Assembly: GCF_009915765.1 (NCBI RefSeq) | Contig: NZ_JAABLQ010000003.1 | Location: 124,001 to 188,000 of the forward strand | Source of the DNA: Pannonibacter sp. XCT-53 | GTDB lineage: Bacteria; Pseudomonadota; Alphaproteobacteria; Rhizobiales; Stappiaceae | DNA: 64,000 bases | Direction of reading: 5' to 3' | Part shown: positions 60,933 through 64,000 of the stretch, in pieces | Layout of the letters: each line of letters opens with the position of its first letter | How positions within the stretch are numbered: position 1 is the stretch's first letter | The notes under the pieces: generated by a model | The model's database searches: none | What the model was told of the DNA's origin: nothing | What the model saw: only the letters and a program-made list of their open reading frames with translations | Translations under genes and position numbers: made by a program

Positions 60933-61760
60933 TCAGCGGGCGCGAGCCACGCCGCCGGCAAGCGACGACACGAGGTCGGTGACGGCTGCAACGGTGCGGT
61001 CCGTCGCCTTGCCGCTGGCATCCAGGCTTTCGCGGATGGCCTCGACCAGCACCGAGCCGACCACGACGCCATCGGCGTTGCGGCCGATCTCGGCAGCCTG
61101 ATCCGCCGTCTTCACGCCGAAGCCGACGGCGACCGGCAGGTCGGTGTGCGCCTTGATGCGGCCGACGGCCGCCGCGACGCGCTCCGGATCCGCCGAGGCG
61201 GTGCCGGTGATGCCGGTGATCGAGACATAATACACGAAACCGGAGGTGTTCTTCAAAACCGCCGGCAGGCGGCGGTCATCGGTGGTCGGCGTGGCCAGGC
61301 GGATGAAGTTCAGCCCGCCCTTCATCGCCGGAATGCAGAGCTCGTCATCGGCTTCCGGCGGAATGTCGACGATGATGAGACCGTCGACGCCGGCGTCCCT
61401 CGCTTCCGCCACGAAGGCTTCCGGGCCACGGACATAGATCGGGTTGTAATAGCCCATCAGGATGATCGGCGTGTCCTGGTCCGACTGGCGGAACTTGCGG
61501 ACCATGTCGAGGGTCCTGTTCATGGTCTGGCCGCCGGCCAGGGCGCGCTGGGTGGCGCGCTGGATCGGAACGCCTTCCGCCATGGGATCGGAGAAGGGCA
61601 TGCCCAGTTCGATCACGTCCGCACCGGCAGCCGGCAGGGCTTCCAGAATGGCCTGGGAGGTGGCGAGATCGGGGTCACCGGCGGTGATGAAGGTCACCAG
61701 GGCCGGGCGGCCCTTCTCGGCGCAGGCCTTGAAGCGGCGGTCGATGCGCGTCTCGGTCAT
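60933..61760 (-). CDS. trpA: Tryptophan synthase alpha subunit
   Basis: 275 residues starting MTETRIDRRF at 61760 (GGAA upstream; two earlier in-frame ATGs are less likely). VTFITAGDPDLATSQAIL, the catalytic Glu in DVIELGMPFSDPMAEGP-type sequence, VDGLIIVDIPPEA with catalytic Asp, and GITGTASADPERV complete the barrel. It cleaves indole-3-glycerol phosphate. A promoter lies at 61864-61893, and a terminator separates it from trpB. Confidence 0.97.
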   Translation of the reverse strand: MTETRIDRRFKACAEKGRPALVTFITAGDPDLATSQAILEALPAAGADVIELGMPFSDPMAEGVPIQRATQRALAGGQTMNRTLDMVRKFRQSDQDTPIILMGYYNPIYVRGPEAFVAEARDAGVDGLIIVDIPPEADDELCIPAMKGGLNFIRLATPTTDDRRLPAVLKNTSGFVYYVSITGITGTASADPERVAAAVGRIKAHTDLPVAVGFGVKTADQAAEIGRNADGVVVGSVLVEAIRESLDASGKATDRTVAAVTDLVSSLAGGVARAR

Positions 61761-61863
61761 ACGGCTTTCCATCCTGTGGCGGGTCACCCGGTGTGGGGCA
61801 GGCCCGTTCTGAGCGTGTGCGCGGCCGGAACGGCACCGGGTCTCGCGCAGGGTCCGGGGGTTG

Positions 61864-61893
61864 GATGTAGGGGGCGGGCAGGCCCTCTGTCAA
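61864..61893 (-). promoter_or_regulatory. Promoter for trpA-accD
   Basis: On the minus strand a perfect -35 TTGACA (61893-61888) is followed after 18 bp by TACATC (61869-61864); a 17-bp register gives CTACAT. It lies about 100 bp before trpA and downstream of the trpB terminator. The transcribed leader carries an inverted repeat ACCCGGTG/CACACCGGGT. The rest of the 447-bp gap shows no gene. Confidence 0.7.
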
Positions 61894-62077
61894 CGCGAGT
61901 CCGCCCTGGTGCTGAAGAAATGGCGAAGCCGGCACAGCACCGGCCCGGCGCTCTGGCCCTGCGGTCAGGCGGCCGGCGCGGACCAGAACCCGCACCGGCA
62001 GGGGAATAGGCGCACTCAGTGCACGCCTGGACGTGACATGAGGTCGGCCGCATCCTGCCTCGCCTTGCCGGCCCATG

Positions 62078-62110
62078 AAAAACCCCGCAGCGGGGTGCGC
62101 CGCTGCGGGG
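62078..62110 (-). terminator. Rho-independent terminator after trpB
   Basis: 11-bp GC stem (62083-62093 with 62100-62110, arms CCCCGCAGCGG and CCGCTGCGGGG) with a 6-nt loop. On the minus strand it is followed by five T residues (A at 62078-62082 on the plus strand). It sits 98 bp after the trpB stop. Confidence 0.9.
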
Positions 62111-62207
62111 GTCCTGGATCGGAAGGCCAATCGACGGGCAAGTTGAAGGGCCAGTCGAAAGGTCAGACAAAAGGCAAGTCAGGCCGCCCTCGCAACGCGA
62201 TGCGGCG

Positions 62208-63452
62208 TCAGAGATCGAAGCCCAGCATCTTGCCGACGGTGAAGACGTCCTTGTCGCCACGGCCGCAGAGGTTCATGACCACGATCTGGTCCTTGCGCAT
62301 CTTCGGCGCGATCTTCATCACCTGGGCCAGCGCATGGGCCGGCTCCAGCGCCGGAATGATGCCCTCGACGCGGGTCAGGAGCTTGAAGGCTTCCATCGCC
62401 TCGTCATCGGTGATCGGGACATACTTCGCCCGGCCGATCTCCTTCAGCCAGGAGTGCTCCGGTCCGATGCCGGGATAGTCGAGACCGGCCGAGATCGAGT
62501 GTCCCTCGAGGATCTGGCCGTCGTCATCCTGCAGCAGATAGGTGCGGTTGCCATGCAGCACGCCCGGCTTGCCGGCGTTGAGCGAGGCGCAGTGCTCGTT
62601 GCCCTGCAGCCCGCGACCGCCCGCCTCGACGCCCCAGATTTCCACGCCGGCGTCATCGAGGAACGGATGGAACAGGCCGATGGCGTTGGAGCCGCCGCCG
62701 ACGGCCGCGACGATGGCATCCGGAAGACGGCCTTCTGCTGCCAGCATCTGCTCGCGCGTTTCCTTGCCGATGACCGACTGGAAATCGCGCACCAGCTCCG
62801 GATAGGGGTGCGGACCGGCGGCGGTGCCGATCAGGTAGTAGGTGCTGTCGACATTGGTGACCCAGTCGCGCAGCGCCTCGTTCATGGCGTCCTTCAGCGT
62901 GCCGGCTCCGGCGGTGACCGGAACGATCTCGGCACCCAGCAGCTTCATGCGGAACACGTTCGGCTTTTGGCGCTCCACGTCGGTGGCGCCCATGTAGACG
63001 ACGCAGGGCAGGCCGAAGCGGGCGCAGACGGTGGCCGTGGCCACGCCGTGCTGGCCGGCGCCGGTTTCCGCGATGATGCGGGTCTTGCCCATGCGCATGG
63101 CCAGCAGGATCTGGCCGAGGCAGTTGTTGATCTTGTGGCTGCCGGTGTGGTTCAGCTCGTCGCGCTTGAAGTAGATCTTGGCGCCACCCCCGAGGCCGGA
63201 GGCCTCAGAAACTTCACGAAGATGCTGGGTCAGGCGCTCGGCGTAGTAGAGCGGCGACGGCCGGCCGGTGTAATGGGTGTTGAGGTCATCCAGCTGCGCC
63301 CGGAAGGACGGATCCGCCTTGGCGTCATTGTAGGCCTGTTCCAGATCGAGGATCAGCGGCATCAGCGTCTCGGCGACATAGCGGCCGCCGAAGATCCCGA
63401 AATGGCCCCGCTCGTCCGGTCCCGAGCGCAGGGTGTTCGCCATGGTGGTCAC
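62208..63452 (-). CDS. trpB: Tryptophan synthase beta subunit
   Basis: 414 residues if started at the GTG at 63452 (AAGGAG eight bases upstream); ATG at 63443 (MANTLRSGP) and GTG at 63461, which overlaps the trpF stop, are alternatives. PLP lysine in ELNHTGSHKINNCLGQ, AETGAGQHGVATAT, GGGSNAIGLFHPFLDD, and VNLCGRGDKDVFTV at the end. It joins indole and serine. Forms a leftward pair with trpF. Confidence 0.97.
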   Translation of the reverse strand: MTTMANTLRSGPDERGHFGIFGGRYVAETLMPLILDLEQAYNDAKADPSFRAQLDDLNTHYTGRPSPLYYAERLTQHLREVSEASGLGGGAKIYFKRDELNHTGSHKINNCLGQILLAMRMGKTRIIAETGAGQHGVATATVCARFGLPCVVYMGATDVERQKPNVFRMKLLGAEIVPVTAGAGTLKDAMNEALRDWVTNVDSTYYLIGTAAGPHPYPELVRDFQSVIGKETREQMLAAEGRLPDAIVAAVGGGSNAIGLFHPFLDDAGVEIWGVEAGGRGLQGNEHCASLNAGKPGVLHGNRTYLLQDDDGQILEGHSISAGLDYPGIGPEHSWLKEIGRAKYVPITDDEAMEAFKLLTRVEGIIPALEPAHALAQVMKIAPKMRKDQIVVMNLCGRGDKDVFTVGKMLGFDL

Positions 63453-63457
63453 TGTCG

Positions 63458-64000
63458 TCACTCCTTCACATCTTCCGCCGATCGAACGGCTGCCACAAAG
63501 GCGCGGATCAGTTCGCTGTCCTTGACGCCCTTCGCGCGCTCCACGCCCGAGGACACATCCACGGCCCTGGCCCCGCTCGTTGCGATGGCCGTGGCCACAT
63601 TCGCCGGATCCAGCCCTCCGGAAAGCATGAAGGGGCGCGGAAGGTCAAGCGCCTTGAGGAGGCTCCAGTCATAGGCGACGCCATGGCCGCCGGGGACATC
63701 GGAGTCCTTCGGCGGCTTGGCGTCGAAGAGGATGTGCTCGGACACGGTGACATAGGGCAGGGCGGCGTCGAGGTCAGCCGCCTCGCGCACGCCGATCGCC
63801 TTGATGATGCGCGTGCGCAACATCACGCGCGCGGCGGCGCAGGCTTCCGGCGTTTCCTGGCCGTGGAACTGGAACAGGTCCGGCCGCACCAGCTCGTTGA
63901 TGCGCTGCAGGCTGGGCAGGTCCATGTCGACCGACAGCGCCACGATCTGGCTGCGCCCGCGCGCGATGTCGGCAAGCCGGCAGGCGTCGCTCAGGGACAC
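63458..64000 (-). CDS. trpF: Phosphoribosylanthranilate isomerase, N-terminus beyond the window
   Basis: 181 codons remain; about 35-40 N-terminal residues, including the catalytic Cys (ICGL motif), lie outside the window. Visible motifs are IVALSVDMDLPSLQRINE, DLFQFHGQETPEAC, ILFDAKPPKDSDVPGG with catalytic Asp, MLSGGLDPANVATAI and AVDVSSGVERAKGVKD. It feeds the tryptophan pathway. Its stop is at 63458, a few bases before the trpB start. Confidence 0.95.
   Translation of the reverse strand: MSLSDACRLADIARGRSQIVALSVDMDLPSLQRINELVRPDLFQFHGQETPEACAAARVMLRTRIIKAIGVREAADLDAALPYVTVSEHILFDAKPPKDSDVPGGHGVAYDWSLLKALDLPRPFMLSGGLDPANVATAIATSGARAVDVSSGVERAKGVKDSELIRAFVAAVRSAEDVKE

Overview
This window is about 64 kb of GC-rich alphaproteobacterial chromosome, most likely from the Hyphomicrobiales (Rhizobiales). 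The evidence is a complete PhyR-NepR-EcfG general stress locus, two HWE-type histidine kinases, an ActS/ActR (RegB/RegA) redox pair, a TIM44-like protein next to mltA and an Smr gene, an AccD without its zinc finger, an hrcA-rph-rdgB-hemW cluster, and a trpF-trpB-trpA-accD-folC order. Intracellular PHB depolymerase, a VHL-beta/MliC secreted protein and RIME-like intergenic repeats suggest a free-living, storage-polymer-forming member such as a Stappiaceae-like lineage. The genus is an inference. I saw no rRNA, tRNA, insertion sequence, prophage or CRISPR array.

Layout. 0-5 kb: a truncated phosphatase-fold gene, a rhodanese with its own promoter, a HAD phosphatase, an AhpD-like protein and two HWE kinases. 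5-7 kb: a tiny DUF1328 membrane protein, phyR, nepR and ecfG, with three perfect EcfG promoters (GGAAC-N16-CGTT), two of them head to head in a palindrome. 7-14 kb: class A PBP, a YgjP-like metallopeptidase, DUF2852, glutaminase and PhaZ, with two related palindromic repeats in the gaps. 14-22 kb: hemW, rdgB and rph, divergent from hrcA-moeB, then secB, then actS-actR. 22-26 kb: a large secreted VHL/MliC protein and a chemoreceptor.

26-31 kb: a leftward operon hisB-DUF2628-hisH-hisA-hisF-hisE-coaA, divergent from pyrF. 31-39 kb: an Lrp regulator divergent from a class V aminotransferase, an Ada-like repair protein, polA preceded by 58-bp tandem repeats, and a membrane acyltransferase. 39-50 kb: fxsA divergent from timA-mltA-smr-HTH, then glnD-murJ-trpS-ybaB-recR and an EI24/CysZ-like gene. 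50-55 kb: sdhC-sdhD-sdhA-(FkbM methyltransferase)-sdhB-nucleotidyltransferase behind a strong promoter and a structured leader. 55-64 kb: cysK, dut, a DODA-type dioxygenase, folC, accD, trpA, trpB and truncated trpF. A strong terminator after trpB and a near-consensus promoter before trpA split the trp genes into two units.

Most genes are conserved housekeeping. The parts most worth following are the intergenic repeat family whose copies are each bracketed by matching hairpins, the EcfG promoter architecture, the VHL-MliC secreted protein, the PhaZ-HHH fusion and the methyltransferase inside the sdh operon. Gene assignments rest on recognised motifs in the translations. Start sites were chosen from Shine-Dalgarno sequences, overlaps and family length and were not tested by any search.
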